From Hyphococcus sp. (GTDB lineage Bacteria; Pseudomonadota; Alphaproteobacteria; Caulobacterales; Parvularculaceae), in contig JAJFFY010000024.1 of assembly GCA_021776415.1 (NCBI GenBank), positions 22,702-86,701 on the forward strand: 64,000 nucleotides of DNA. Reading direction: 5' to 3'. Positions 15,844 to 25,176 of this stretch are shown piece after piece. The notes under the pieces are model-generated. The model ran no database searches and had not been told where the DNA came from. It saw only the letters and a list, made by a program, of their open reading frames with translations. Position 1 is the stretch's first letter; every line of letters starts with the position of its first letter. The position numbers and the translations under genes were made by a program.

Positions 15844-17730
15844 ATGTTACGCAAAGCGACGCTGGATTTGATGAATGGCGACTTGTCGCGGCGGGATTTT
15901 CTGGTGCTGACCAAAGCCGCCGGGGTGAGCGTTGCGGCGGCGAGCCAGCTGGTTGGCGCCGCCTCGGCGAATAACGCTGAGGTCGAAGGGTTGCCGCTGG
16001 GCGGTGATTTCATCACTCTCAAGAAAGCGACCGGCGGTAAAATAACTTGCGAGACCTTGCGCGCCTGGAGCGTCACCCATGTGTTCGGCAATACCGGCGC
16101 CTATGAGGCGGGGTTTGTCGACGCACTGGTGGATTATCCCGATATTCAATATGTGCTGGGGCTCCATGAAGGTCCGGTCGTGGCGATGGCGGACGGGTTT
16201 GCGCGCGTCACCGGCGAGACCTCGTTTGTAAATGTGCACTCGATCACCGGCGCCGCCAATGCGCTCGGGCTTATCGTTAACGCCCATGCGGATAATTCAC
16301 CGATCGTAATCTCGGTCGGCTTCAGCGCCAGCAGCGGCGAAAATCTTGGCGTTTTCACAGAGACCGCAAAAGTCGAATCGATCGCTGAGCTTTATACCAA
16401 GCTATCCTTCCGGGCGAGCAATCGCGACAATCTCGCAAGCTCCTTGCGCCGGTCACTGCGTCTGGCGTCGGCGACGCCGCCGGGCCCGGTTTTTCTGGGC
16501 GTCAATGCAGATGTCTGGAGCGGCAAAATCCCCAAGGCGCGGATCATCCCGGCGCAACGCTCAGCCCCGGCGGGGCCAATTCATCCGGGTCAAGATGATA
16601 TTGAGCGCGCCGCTGAAATGTTGGCGCGCGCGCGTAATCCGCTGCTGATCGCCGGCGCCGAATTGCCGCGTTGGGGCGGTCTTAAAGAGCTTGCCGCGAT
16701 TGCCGACCGCCTCGGTGCGGTGGTTAGCGGCGATACTTCGTCGAGCCGCTCGGCCATGGGGTTCCCATCCGACCATCCGCGATATCTCGGCGCCATGTTC
16801 AAGCGCATTGATCCTTCTACGCCGTTTGATCTTGTGGTTCTGGCTGGCGCCTCGCGACTGTCGCTGGCCCGCCGCGGTCATCCGCTGATACCAGAACAAG
16901 CGCAGATTATTGAAATTGGCGTGCGCGAGGAACATCTGTCGCGCGGCTATCCGGTGGATCATCTGATTTACGCCGATGCGCGCACGACCCTTGCCGGCAT
17001 TGATCAACATCTCAGCACGATGACGCTTGATCTCGCATTGATTGAACGCCGTAGCCGCGAAGGCGAGGCGCTGAAGAAAAAAACCCGCGCGCCAATCGCT
17101 GCAACATTGCAAAAAGTCTGGGATGATGCGCCGATTGCGCCCGAACGCCTCGCCTCTGAAATTGATCGCGTGATTGATCCCGCCGCCATCGTCGTCACCG
17201 AAGGCGTCACGTCCGACCGTTATATCTGGGAGCATGTTAAATTCGATCAGGAAAATGGCGGCCGGCGGCATTTGATTTCGTCCGGCGGCAGCCTTGGCTG
17301 GGGCGTCGGCGCGGCGGTCGGCGCCAAGTTCGGTGCGCCGGATAGATCCGTATACGCACTAGTCGGCGATGGCAGTTTCCAGTTTGGCCTGCAGGCGTTG
17401 TGGACCGCGCAGCGCCACAACAAGGCGATCGTCGTGATTATTTTTAACAATCTCGCCTATCAGGCCAATCGCTGGGCGATTGCCGGGCTTGACGGGCGCG
17501 GTGCGAAGACCGGGCGTTATGTGGGCATTAATATCGATGATCCGGCGATTGACCATGTGGCGATGGCGTCGGGTTATGGCGTTGCGGGCGAGCGCGTCAC
17601 CGAACCGGGCGACATTGCCGCCGCGCTTGCGCGCGCGAGCAGCGCAAGTCGCGAAGGGCAGTCTTATGTGCTTGATGTGGTGATCGCCAAACGCGGGCCC
17701 GGCGCCGACGCTGAGCCGTGGCACGAGTAA
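15844..17730 (+). CDS. Tat-exported thiamine-diphosphate-dependent enzyme
   Basis: A 628-residue enzyme of the acetolactate synthase / benzoylformate decarboxylase superfamily. The N-terminus has a twin-arginine motif LSRRDFLVL (RR at 16-17), a hydrophobic stretch and an Ala-rich cleavage region near residue 43. The PYR-domain catalytic Glu is E109 in GLHEGPVVAMADGFAR, and the PP-domain ThDP/Mg motif runs from GDG at 508-510 to NN at about 535. It is therefore predicted to fold with its cofactor before export. ThDP enzymes of this type are almost always cytoplasmic. Likely chemistry is decarboxylation of a 2-oxo acid or a carboligation in the periplasm; the substrate is unknown. Confidence 0.88.
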   Translation: MLRKATLDLMNGDLSRRDFLVLTKAAGVSVAAASQLVGAASANNAEVEGLPLGGDFITLKKATGGKITCETLRAWSVTHVFGNTGAYEAGFVDALVDYPDIQYVLGLHEGPVVAMADGFARVTGETSFVNVHSITGAANALGLIVNAHADNSPIVISVGFSASSGENLGVFTETAKVESIAELYTKLSFRASNRDNLASSLRRSLRLASATPPGPVFLGVNADVWSGKIPKARIIPAQRSAPAGPIHPGQDDIERAAEMLARARNPLLIAGAELPRWGGLKELAAIADRLGAVVSGDTSSSRSAMGFPSDHPRYLGAMFKRIDPSTPFDLVVLAGASRLSLARRGHPLIPEQAQIIEIGVREEHLSRGYPVDHLIYADARTTLAGIDQHLSTMTLDLALIERRSREGEALKKKTRAPIAATLQKVWDDAPIAPERLASEIDRVIDPAAIVVTEGVTSDRYIWEHVKFDQENGGRRHLISSGGSLGWGVGAAVGAKFGAPDRSVYALVGDGSFQFGLQALWTAQRHNKAIVVIIFNNLAYQANRWAIAGLDGRGAKTGRYVGINIDDPAIDHVAMASGYGVAGERVTEPGDIAAALARASSASREGQSYVLDVVIAKRGPGADAEPWHE

Positions 17731-17747
17731 TGGGGTGCTTGCGGCGA

Positions 17748-17854
17748 TCCTTCGCGACGCGGCTTCGCCGCTCCTCAGGATGAGGGTTTGTAAAGGTAAA
17801 AACAAATAACACCCTCATCCTGAGGAGCAGCCCGCAGGGCTGCGTCGCGAAGGA
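17748..17854. repeat. Long imperfect inverted repeat between convergent genes
   Basis: Left arm 17748-17787 starts TCCTTCGCGACGC and ends CTCAGGATGAGGGT. Right arm 17811-17854 is its inverse, ending GCGTCGCGAAGGA, with a short AT-rich loop. This family of Rep/MITE-like palindromes is common in alphaproteobacterial intergenic regions. It could also terminate both converging transcripts. Confidence 0.75.
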
Positions 17855-17887
17855 GGACAGCAAGGCGCCAACGCCTGAAGCTCCGAG

Positions 17888-19393
17888 CTAGCCCTCGCTA
17901 ACGCAGACGTTGCGAATTTCCGTATAGAAATCGAGTGAAAACTCGCCCCCCTCGCGGCCAATGCCTGACTTCTTAAAGCCGCCAAAGGGCGAACGAAGCT
18001 CGCGGATCATCCAGCCATTGACCCAGACGACGCCGGTCTCAATGCGCGAAGCGACGCGGCGGGCGCGATCGACATCGCCGGACCACACCGTCGCCGCCAG
18101 CCCGTAATCGCTGTCATTGGCGTAGGCGACCGCCTCATCATCAGTATCAAACGGCTGGATATGGCAAACCGGTCCGAACACTTCTTCTTTGACGACGCGG
18201 GAGGTCTCCGAAAGCCCGGTCCAGATGGTCGGCTCGATCCAGGCGCCCTCCGTCAGGCGCCCGTCTGTTTTCGGAATGCCGCCGCCGGCGACCACGGTTG
18301 CGCCGTCTTCGCGCGCGGCCTCAAAATAGCCGAGCACTTTTTCGCGGTGGCCGAGGCTGATCAGCGGCGACAGCGTGGTTGCCGGATCGCGTGGATCGCC
18401 GGGCTCAAGCGCCTCGGCTTTGGCCTTCAGCGCGGCGACGAATTTGTCAAAGATCGGCCGTTCCACATATAATCGCTCAGTACAAAGACAAACTTGCCCA
18501 CAATTGTAAAACACCGACGCGGCCGTGCCGGCGACAGCCTTATCGAAATCGCAATCGGCAAAAATAATCCCGGGGTTTTTACCGCCCAGCTCCAGCGAAA
18601 TATCTTTTATATCGCTGGCGGCGCCAGTGGTGATCGCCGCGCCGGTGCGGGTCTCTCCGGTAAAAGTAATGGCGTTGACGCCGGGATGGGCGGTCAGGAA
18701 CGCGCCCGTCGAGCCGGCGCCGAAACCATTGACGACATTATAAACCCCTGCCGGCACGCCGGCATCGTTCATCACTTCGCCAAGCAGCGTCGCCGTCAAC
18801 GGCGTTTCTTCCGACGGCTTTACCACCAGCGTATTGCCGCAAGCCAGCGCCGGCGCAATTTTCCATGTCGACAACACAAAGGGCAGGTTCCATGGGCAAA
18901 TCGCGGCGATGACGCCTTTCGGCGTGCGTTCGGGATAGTTGGTCGCCTTGCCCATTGGGGTTTGTGATGCAATCGGCGCCATTGCAAACCCGTCTTTTGC
19001 GATATCGGCAAACACGCGGAACTGCATCGCGCCGCGCGGTATCTCGCCTTTGAGGGTCGGGCCGATCAGCTTGCCGGTATCGCTGATTTCCGCATCGGTA
19101 AACTCTGCCGCGCGTTCATCTATAAGGTCAGCGACCCGGTGGAGTATGGCGGCGCGCTCATCGAGGCTGATTTTGCCCCAAGGCCCATCGAGCGCCGCCT
19201 GCGCCGCCAAAACAGCTCTATCAACATCTTCGCGCGAGGCTTCATCGACGATGGCGACGACGGCGTTGTTGGCCGGACACCGGCTTTCAAACGTCTTGCC
19301 GCCGGCGCTTTTTACATATTCGCCGCCAATAAAGTTGCGCAATTGCCGCGGTTTGGTTGTCGTTGCGTCGCGCGCATTTCCATCAGGCGGCAT
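17888..19393 (-). CDS. NAD(P)-dependent aldehyde dehydrogenase, hydroxymuconic-semialdehyde type
   Basis: A 501-residue ALDH with all active-site elements: E268 in LELGGK and C302 in NCGQVC match the canonical numbering, and ICPWNLPF and EEVFGPV are present. GQVCLCTERLYVE is characteristic of the ALDH8-like group containing 2-hydroxymuconic and 2-aminomuconic semialdehyde dehydrogenases. That points to oxidation of a ring-cleavage semialdehyde, though other aldehydes are possible. No export signal, so it is cytoplasmic. It lies 12 bases downstream of the DUF3179 gene on the same strand, probably in one transcript. Confidence 0.9.
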   Translation of the reverse strand: MPPDGNARDATTTKPRQLRNFIGGEYVKSAGGKTFESRCPANNAVVAIVDEASREDVDRAVLAAQAALDGPWGKISLDERAAILHRVADLIDERAAEFTDAEISDTGKLIGPTLKGEIPRGAMQFRVFADIAKDGFAMAPIASQTPMGKATNYPERTPKGVIAAICPWNLPFVLSTWKIAPALACGNTLVVKPSEETPLTATLLGEVMNDAGVPAGVYNVVNGFGAGSTGAFLTAHPGVNAITFTGETRTGAAITTGAASDIKDISLELGGKNPGIIFADCDFDKAVAGTAASVFYNCGQVCLCTERLYVERPIFDKFVAALKAKAEALEPGDPRDPATTLSPLISLGHREKVLGYFEAAREDGATVVAGGGIPKTDGRLTEGAWIEPTIWTGLSETSRVVKEEVFGPVCHIQPFDTDDEAVAYANDSDYGLAATVWSGDVDRARRVASRIETGVVWVNGWMIRELRSPFGGFKKSGIGREGGEFSLDFYTEIRNVCVSEG

Positions 19394-19405
19394 TTGAAAC
19401 CTTGC

Positions 19406-20638
19406 TCAAGCAGCGGCGGCGGCTTGCTTTGCTGGGTTATAGATCTCGGTATTAGGATGATAGTCGGCCCAGACATACCAGAACATTTTATTGTAATGGG
19501 GAATAAGCGCCAGCTTTTGGCCCTTCATCTCGCCGTCGATACATATGCCAGCCAGGCTCCACTTTGAGCGGGTCTGGTTGTCAATGAAATGGTTTTCGCC
19601 GTCCTCCGTGAAGGTCAGCGCCTTGCCGTCTATTTTGCGGTCGAAAACCTGAATGAGGTCATTATCAAAGCCTGCCGCTATGAGGATTTCGACATCGGCG
19701 ACGCGGTCATGAATAAGCGGGTTCTCGCGCGAATGATCGAGCGTGTAGGTGCGCGATTGCCCACCGATTTCAACGCCGGTGACCATGGATTTCATCGCCA
19801 GGCGTTCATCAAGGCCGTGCTTTAAGGGATAGACCATCACCGGGCTGGTGGGATCGATGACATCGGCGCGGGCGAGCAGTCTGAGGTAGAATTCGTCACG
19901 CCATTCCTTGTGACGATACCAGACTTTAGTGTCGCCATAGAGCGACTTCCAAGTGCGCAAGCTGACCGCAATAGTTGGCGCCATGCGCAGGGCCGCTGCG
20001 CCATCGGGCGAGCCATTATGCGCCTGCACAATCGAGCATTTTGTGTTCTTCTCGTAGAAGACGAGATTGTTGGCGAGCGCGGAAGTGATGGTGATGTTCG
20101 GCGAGGCAAAGTCGTTTTCGAGCGCGAACGCCATAGAGCTATGCGCAAGAATGCAGTGGGTCATCATGAACGGGCTGTCGCCAGTGCGTTGTTCAACAAT
20201 ATGCGGGCGCCGTGCGAGACGTGCGACATAGGCCCATGCAACGCCATTATCATCGATGACGCCAACGACCTCTTCGTCGGGGCCGAATTTTTCGATCGCC
20301 TCATCAACGCTCATGTAAAGCGGCTTGGTCACCGGTTGGAACAAAAACTTGGTGTGCATGAAGAAGCCAAAAACCGCGACGCCGCCAAACAGCGCCGATG
20401 CGCCGAGCAGCAACAGCGTGATATTGCCGGCGGACAAAGCAAGCCCCCAGCTGAGCGCCATCAGCGCCGCCGCCGCGCCAGCGACCCACATCGCCTTTTG
20501 ATAAATCAGCCGCGCGCCCCAGTCTTTTGCGGCGATCTTCGATGTCATCAACAACACGCCGAGCGTGCCCGGCAGTATGGCGGCTGCAAATATCAGCGCT
20601 GCTAAGATTGCGATCAGGTCCGCACCGGTCATGGTCAC
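19406..20638 (-). CDS. DUF3179-family membrane protein
   Basis: A 410-residue protein. Three hydrophobic segments lie within about the first 100 residues (around 8-30, 50-70 and 72-95), followed by a large domain with DUF3179 signatures: FDRKIDGKALTF, then RSKWSLAGICIDGEMKGQKL and a C-terminal FWYVWADYHPNTEIY. The family has no known function and is usually anchored with its domain outside the cytoplasm. The next gene on the same strand is the aldehyde dehydrogenase. A palindrome sits about 80 bases upstream. Confidence 0.85.
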   Translation of the reverse strand: MTMTGADLIAILAALIFAAAILPGTLGVLLMTSKIAAKDWGARLIYQKAMWVAGAAAALMALSWGLALSAGNITLLLLGASALFGGVAVFGFFMHTKFLFQPVTKPLYMSVDEAIEKFGPDEEVVGVIDDNGVAWAYVARLARRPHIVEQRTGDSPFMMTHCILAHSSMAFALENDFASPNITITSALANNLVFYEKNTKCSIVQAHNGSPDGAAALRMAPTIAVSLRTWKSLYGDTKVWYRHKEWRDEFYLRLLARADVIDPTSPVMVYPLKHGLDERLAMKSMVTGVEIGGQSRTYTLDHSRENPLIHDRVADVEILIAAGFDNDLIQVFDRKIDGKALTFTEDGENHFIDNQTRSKWSLAGICIDGEMKGQKLALIPHYNKMFWYVWADYHPNTEIYNPAKQAAAAA

Positions 20639-20720
20639 TGCTCCTCGAGATTATCATTCCTTGAACCGATTCCCGGAATTTGGCGCCCCGCCATTGGGAG
20701 AGATTCAAGTTGCTTTAGAT

Positions 20721-20737
20721 GCATCAGCAACTGATGC
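20721..20737. promoter_or_regulatory. Perfect palindrome upstream of the DUF3179 / ALDH transcript
   Basis: GCATCAG-CAA-CTGATGC has 7-bp perfect arms and lies about 83 bases before the start at 20638. A further inverted repeat, GTTGC-GGAT-GCAAC, is at 20805-20818. Its half-sites match the GTTGC / GCAAC of the motif seen near ubiD. Candidate operators only. Confidence 0.4.
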
Positions 20738-20857
20738 TTGAAATTCACAATAGGAAAAATTGAAACAAAATGATCCCATTAAGCGGAGATTGTAGGCGAT
20801 TTACGTTGCGGATGCAACAATAAATGAGCTGGAATCTCCACACCGCCTATGGGCTGG

Positions 20858-21652
20858 TCAGAGCGGCCGTTCGGGATTGAGGAGGGTGCGCCACATATGT
20901 GCTGAGGGGCTGTTGTCGAAGCCGAGCCCCTCTGCGGGCTGGCGCCAGTTGCGACCGATAATGTCGGTGAACTGGTCGATATCCGGCGCCGGGCCGGGGG
21001 TGAATCCGTAAGTATCGTTGAGCGTAATCATCCGCGCTTCCATATACCAGCGATGCTCGCGGGCATGTTCATAGGCGTGTTGGATATAGGGTTCGGGCTC
21101 ATAGTCTTTGCCGAAGACGCAATGGTAAAGTTCGGGATATTCATAGCCGGCCTCAGTGTCGGCATAAAATCGCAACGCCTGATGGTGGCGAACGCCCCAT
21201 GTGACGCGCTCGTCAACATAGGGCGCGATGAGGTCCGCGCCCCACCATGCATGATCGGTTTTGATCAAGTTGATAACGATATCGTGAACCAGCGAGGCGA
21301 TGATGTTGCGCTCGGGCTGGCCCTCGCTCAACGCATGCGCCGCGCTTTTAAGGCAATGAGAGACGGTAGGCTCTGAAAAGCGCCGCTTGAAAAAATCGAT
21401 CAGCGTCGGGCGCTCGGGCATTTTGTATAGCGCGGGCACAATAGTTTTGTCGAAAACCTGGCCGGCGCCCCGGCGCACATCGCGGCCAACTTTGATGATA
21501 TCGATTTCAGAACATTCGGGACCAAACATCGCCTGATCCATCAGCTCATGTTCGAGCGCATCGGCAAGCGCTTCGGCCGGCAGGACGGCGATGGCGGATG
21601 CGCCGCCGAGCCGGGTCAACAATGCCCGCCGATTGATGGTCAGTTCTGGCAT
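20858..21652 (-). CDS. Exported HD-motif protein with Tat-like leader
   Basis: A 264-residue protein. The N-terminus has INRRALLTRLGGASAIAVLP with an Ala-rich end near residue 30, consistent with a Tat signal. The mature part contains H123-D124 in SLVHDIVINL, then H134 (TDHAWWGADL) and H156-H157 (GVRHHQAL), a spacing like HD-domain metal-binding proteins such as inositol-oxygenase-like oxygenases or phosphohydrolases. I chose the start at 21652, with AGAGG upstream, over 21691. It is on the same strand as the DUF3179 and ALDH genes but separated by about 220 bases. Function not assignable from sequence. Confidence 0.7.
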   Translation of the reverse strand: MPELTINRRALLTRLGGASAIAVLPAEALADALEHELMDQAMFGPECSEIDIIKVGRDVRRGAGQVFDKTIVPALYKMPERPTLIDFFKRRFSEPTVSHCLKSAAHALSEGQPERNIIASLVHDIVINLIKTDHAWWGADLIAPYVDERVTWGVRHHQALRFYADTEAGYEYPELYHCVFGKDYEPEPYIQHAYEHAREHRWYMEARMITLNDTYGFTPGPAPDIDQFTDIIGRNWRQPAEGLGFDNSPSAHMWRTLLNPERPL

Positions 21653-21852
21653 GGGGATTTTCCTCTTCGCACGAATATTCATTTCTATCATAGCCTGTTT
21701 TATCGAAGAATGGCGAGTTTGCTCATATAGATTTTAGACCTGGCGTTATCGCTTATAGTTTAACGTTTATCGCTCTAGCCTATGGTCAGGCAAATTTAAA
21801 AGGTATAAGAATTTGTTATACATAATCTTTTCACCAGAGTAGGGCGGTTCTG

Positions 21853-23070
21853 TTGCGCGTCAATCTTCGACATTTTTATTGCTTTTGCGAGGTTGCGCGG
21901 CGCAACAGCATTAACGGCGCTTCGCCGCATGTGCATCTGTCGCAACCGGCGATCACCCAGGCGATCGCCAAGCTGGAAGTCGAGCTTGGCGCGACGCTCT
22001 TTGTACGGCGCAGCTCGGGGATGTTTGTCACTGAGGCTGGAGAAATCTTCCTTCACCGGGTGAGGCGCGCGCTGGATTATATTGAGACCGGCGGGCGTGA
22101 GACTTTGAAAATTGCGCAAAAGGATAAGGAGCGCGGCTTTGAAAACTTTCACCGGCTGATGACGGCCGCGCAACTCAATGCGCTGATTGCTGTTGTTGAG
22201 ACCGGAAATTTCAGCCTTGCCGCGCGCCAGACCGGCGTATCGCAACCGTCGATCCATCGCCGCGCGCGCGATCTTGAAGCGTTGTCGGGGGTGACGCTGT
22301 TTGAGAAGGACCGCTCCGGCATTCGTCCGACCGCGACGGCGCGTATTTTAGTGCGCGCGGCAAAGCTTGCCTTTTCAGAAATCGAGCTTGGACGCAGTGA
22401 GCTAAACGCGCTGAACGGCCGCGAGACCGGCAGGCTGACCATTGGCGCGATGTCGCTGGCGCGCGCCTATATTTTGCCGAAAACCCTGCCGGCCTATACG
22501 CGGGAATTTCCGAGCCATCGCATTTCCATCGTCGATGGGCCTTATGATCAGCTGCTTGCGGGCTTGCGCCATGGCGATATCGATATTTTGATCGGCGCTG
22601 CGCGCAAGCCGGCGCCGATCGACGACATCGTCCAGGAGCCGTTATTTAAAGACCCGCTGGCGATTATGATGCGCCGGGGCCATCCACTGGCGAAGCGCAA
22701 ATCTGTATCAGCCGCCGAGCTTGCGCGTTATCCATGGATCATCGCGCGCGCCGGCGCGCCGTTGCGGGCGCGGTTTGAAGAACTTTTTAAAACCAAACGC
22801 GCCGGCGCGCCGGACCAAACCATACAATGCAATTCATTCGCAGCTATCCGCGGTCTGCTGCTGGAGAGCGACGCGGTGACGTTGTTGTCGCCGCATCAGG
22901 CGCATTACGAAATTGAAGCCGGTCTTTTAAAAGCGTTGCCGCATCCGCAAGGCAATGTCGCGCGTGATATTGCCGCAACCGTGCGTCGCGACTGGGCGCC
23001 AACGCATGCGCAAAAGCGCTTTATGGAGCTTTTGAAAACGCCGGATCTCGTTGCGGCGCAAGCAAAATAA
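21853..23070 (+). CDS. LysR-type regulator with two tandem winged-helix domains
   Basis: A 405-residue protein starting at TTG. It has two LysR-type helix-turn-helix domains: the first at about residues 1-75 (HVHLSQPAITQAIAKLEVEL), the second at about 105-170 (AARQTGVSQPSIHRRARDLE). A single LysR substrate-binding domain follows (about 195-395). Ordinary LTTRs are about 300 residues with one domain, so the extra ~100 residues are a true duplication. It lies 190 bases upstream of pobA on the same strand and probably activates pobA in response to an aromatic acid, as LysR-type PobR does elsewhere. Confidence 0.9.
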   Translation: MRVNLRHFYCFCEVARRNSINGASPHVHLSQPAITQAIAKLEVELGATLFVRRSSGMFVTEAGEIFLHRVRRALDYIETGGRETLKIAQKDKERGFENFHRLMTAAQLNALIAVVETGNFSLAARQTGVSQPSIHRRARDLEALSGVTLFEKDRSGIRPTATARILVRAAKLAFSEIELGRSELNALNGRETGRLTIGAMSLARAYILPKTLPAYTREFPSHRISIVDGPYDQLLAGLRHGDIDILIGAARKPAPIDDIVQEPLFKDPLAIMMRRGHPLAKRKSVSAAELARYPWIIARAGAPLRARFEELFKTKRAGAPDQTIQCNSFAAIRGLLLESDAVTLLSPHQAHYEIEAGLLKALPHPQGNVARDIAATVRRDWAPTHAQKRFMELLKTPDLVAAQAK

Positions 23071-23258
23071 ACCACAAAACTAAATTGGCAATATTCCCAA
23101 ATTGAATAGGGGGTCAGCTATTCGAATTCGGTTTTAAGGGCGCCGGTGCGCTATTGGTGTGACAGGCAAAGCCCTCGCGCAGAACTTTTGCGCTGCGCAG
23201 TCAGGCACAATCAGGCTGGCCAAGTTGGCAGGGCCAGGTGGGCAGAGAAGGAATTTGA

Positions 23259-24443
<1,185 letters not shown>

Positions 24444-24484
24444 GCGCGGTTTAGGGGAGCGAACGAGTTCTGTTCGTGGCGTCC

Positions 24485-24614
24485 AGAGCCCCCTTCGACC
24501 GCTTCGCGGCCACTTCCCCCGTAAACGGGGGAAGAAAAGAGTACGCTGCACGCGCAACCTAATTCCTCCCCCGTTTACGGGGGAGCTGTCACCGAAGGTG
24601 ACGGAGGGGGCTCT
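24485..24614. repeat. MITE-like inverted repeat
   Basis: Outer arms AGAGCCCCCT (24485-24494) and AGGGGGCTCT (24605-24614) enclose two internal palindromes, CTTCCCCCGTAAACGGGGGAAG and CTCCCCCGTTTACGGGGGAG, with a gap between them. There is no coding capacity. It lies just after pobA in a 730-base gene-free stretch. Confidence 0.75.
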
Positions 24615-24634
24615 TGAGCCCAATAAATCCAAAC

Positions 24635-24913
24635 AACCACAACACGAATCGAATCTTCGATTTTGCAACCCTGAGAGGGTAGTTGGCCATAGTTCGCGCT
24701 GACCGTTTGCGAAGCAAACGCAGCGGCGCGGACATGCCTTTTTCCTTTTTGGTACGCCGCATGCGACATATTCTCTGCCAAAGTTGTTTCTTTAGTCTAG
24801 ATTTCTCGTGCAACGTGTATGGCGTAAGGCTTTGGTTGTGCAAAATCGTCAAATGGGGCCCCAACCCCATTTAACTGGTGAAAAGTTATCCTCACCGATT
24901 CCTGCGGCCTTAT
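24635..24913 (+). repeat. Two-block dispersed repeat, copy A
   Basis: Block 1 (about 24641-24686, AACACGAATCGA to GGGTAGTTGG) and block 2 (24876-24913, TGGTGAAAAGTTATCCTCAC to GCGGCCTTA) match, in inverse orientation, the sequence at 48305-48403. Here the blocks are about 190 bases apart, versus about 17 in the other copy, so copy A has an extra segment containing the stem CGTTTGC-GAA-GCAAACG (24704-24720) and AAATGGGG / CCCCATTT (24851-24872). No gene is visible. The rest of the gap to 25176 shows nothing recognisable. Confidence 0.6.
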
Positions 24914-25176
24914 ACTCCTGCCCAATCCGGATATGGAATGTGCTGTCGTGGCCATTTTTCTAAGATCCGGGAATTGCGATCGTAGGAGTAAACCTGATGC
25001 AGTGCATCCAGATGCAGCGAGTAAAAACATCCCGGCGACAGGCGTCGCCATCAATGAAGGCGGCGATCTCGGGTAAAAATGTTGGACCACATTCCGCTGC
25101 AGGCCGCGTGGTTACAGGGCTTGCAAAAGACGCGAAGGTCTTCCTACGGCGCCGAAACTTGAATGCTCAAGAGAAC

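Noticed and set aside
24876..24913. DnaA-box-like TTATCCTCAC near 24.89 kb
   Set aside because: Only one box per copy, not matching TTATCCACA, and no replication genes or AT-rich unwinding region nearby.
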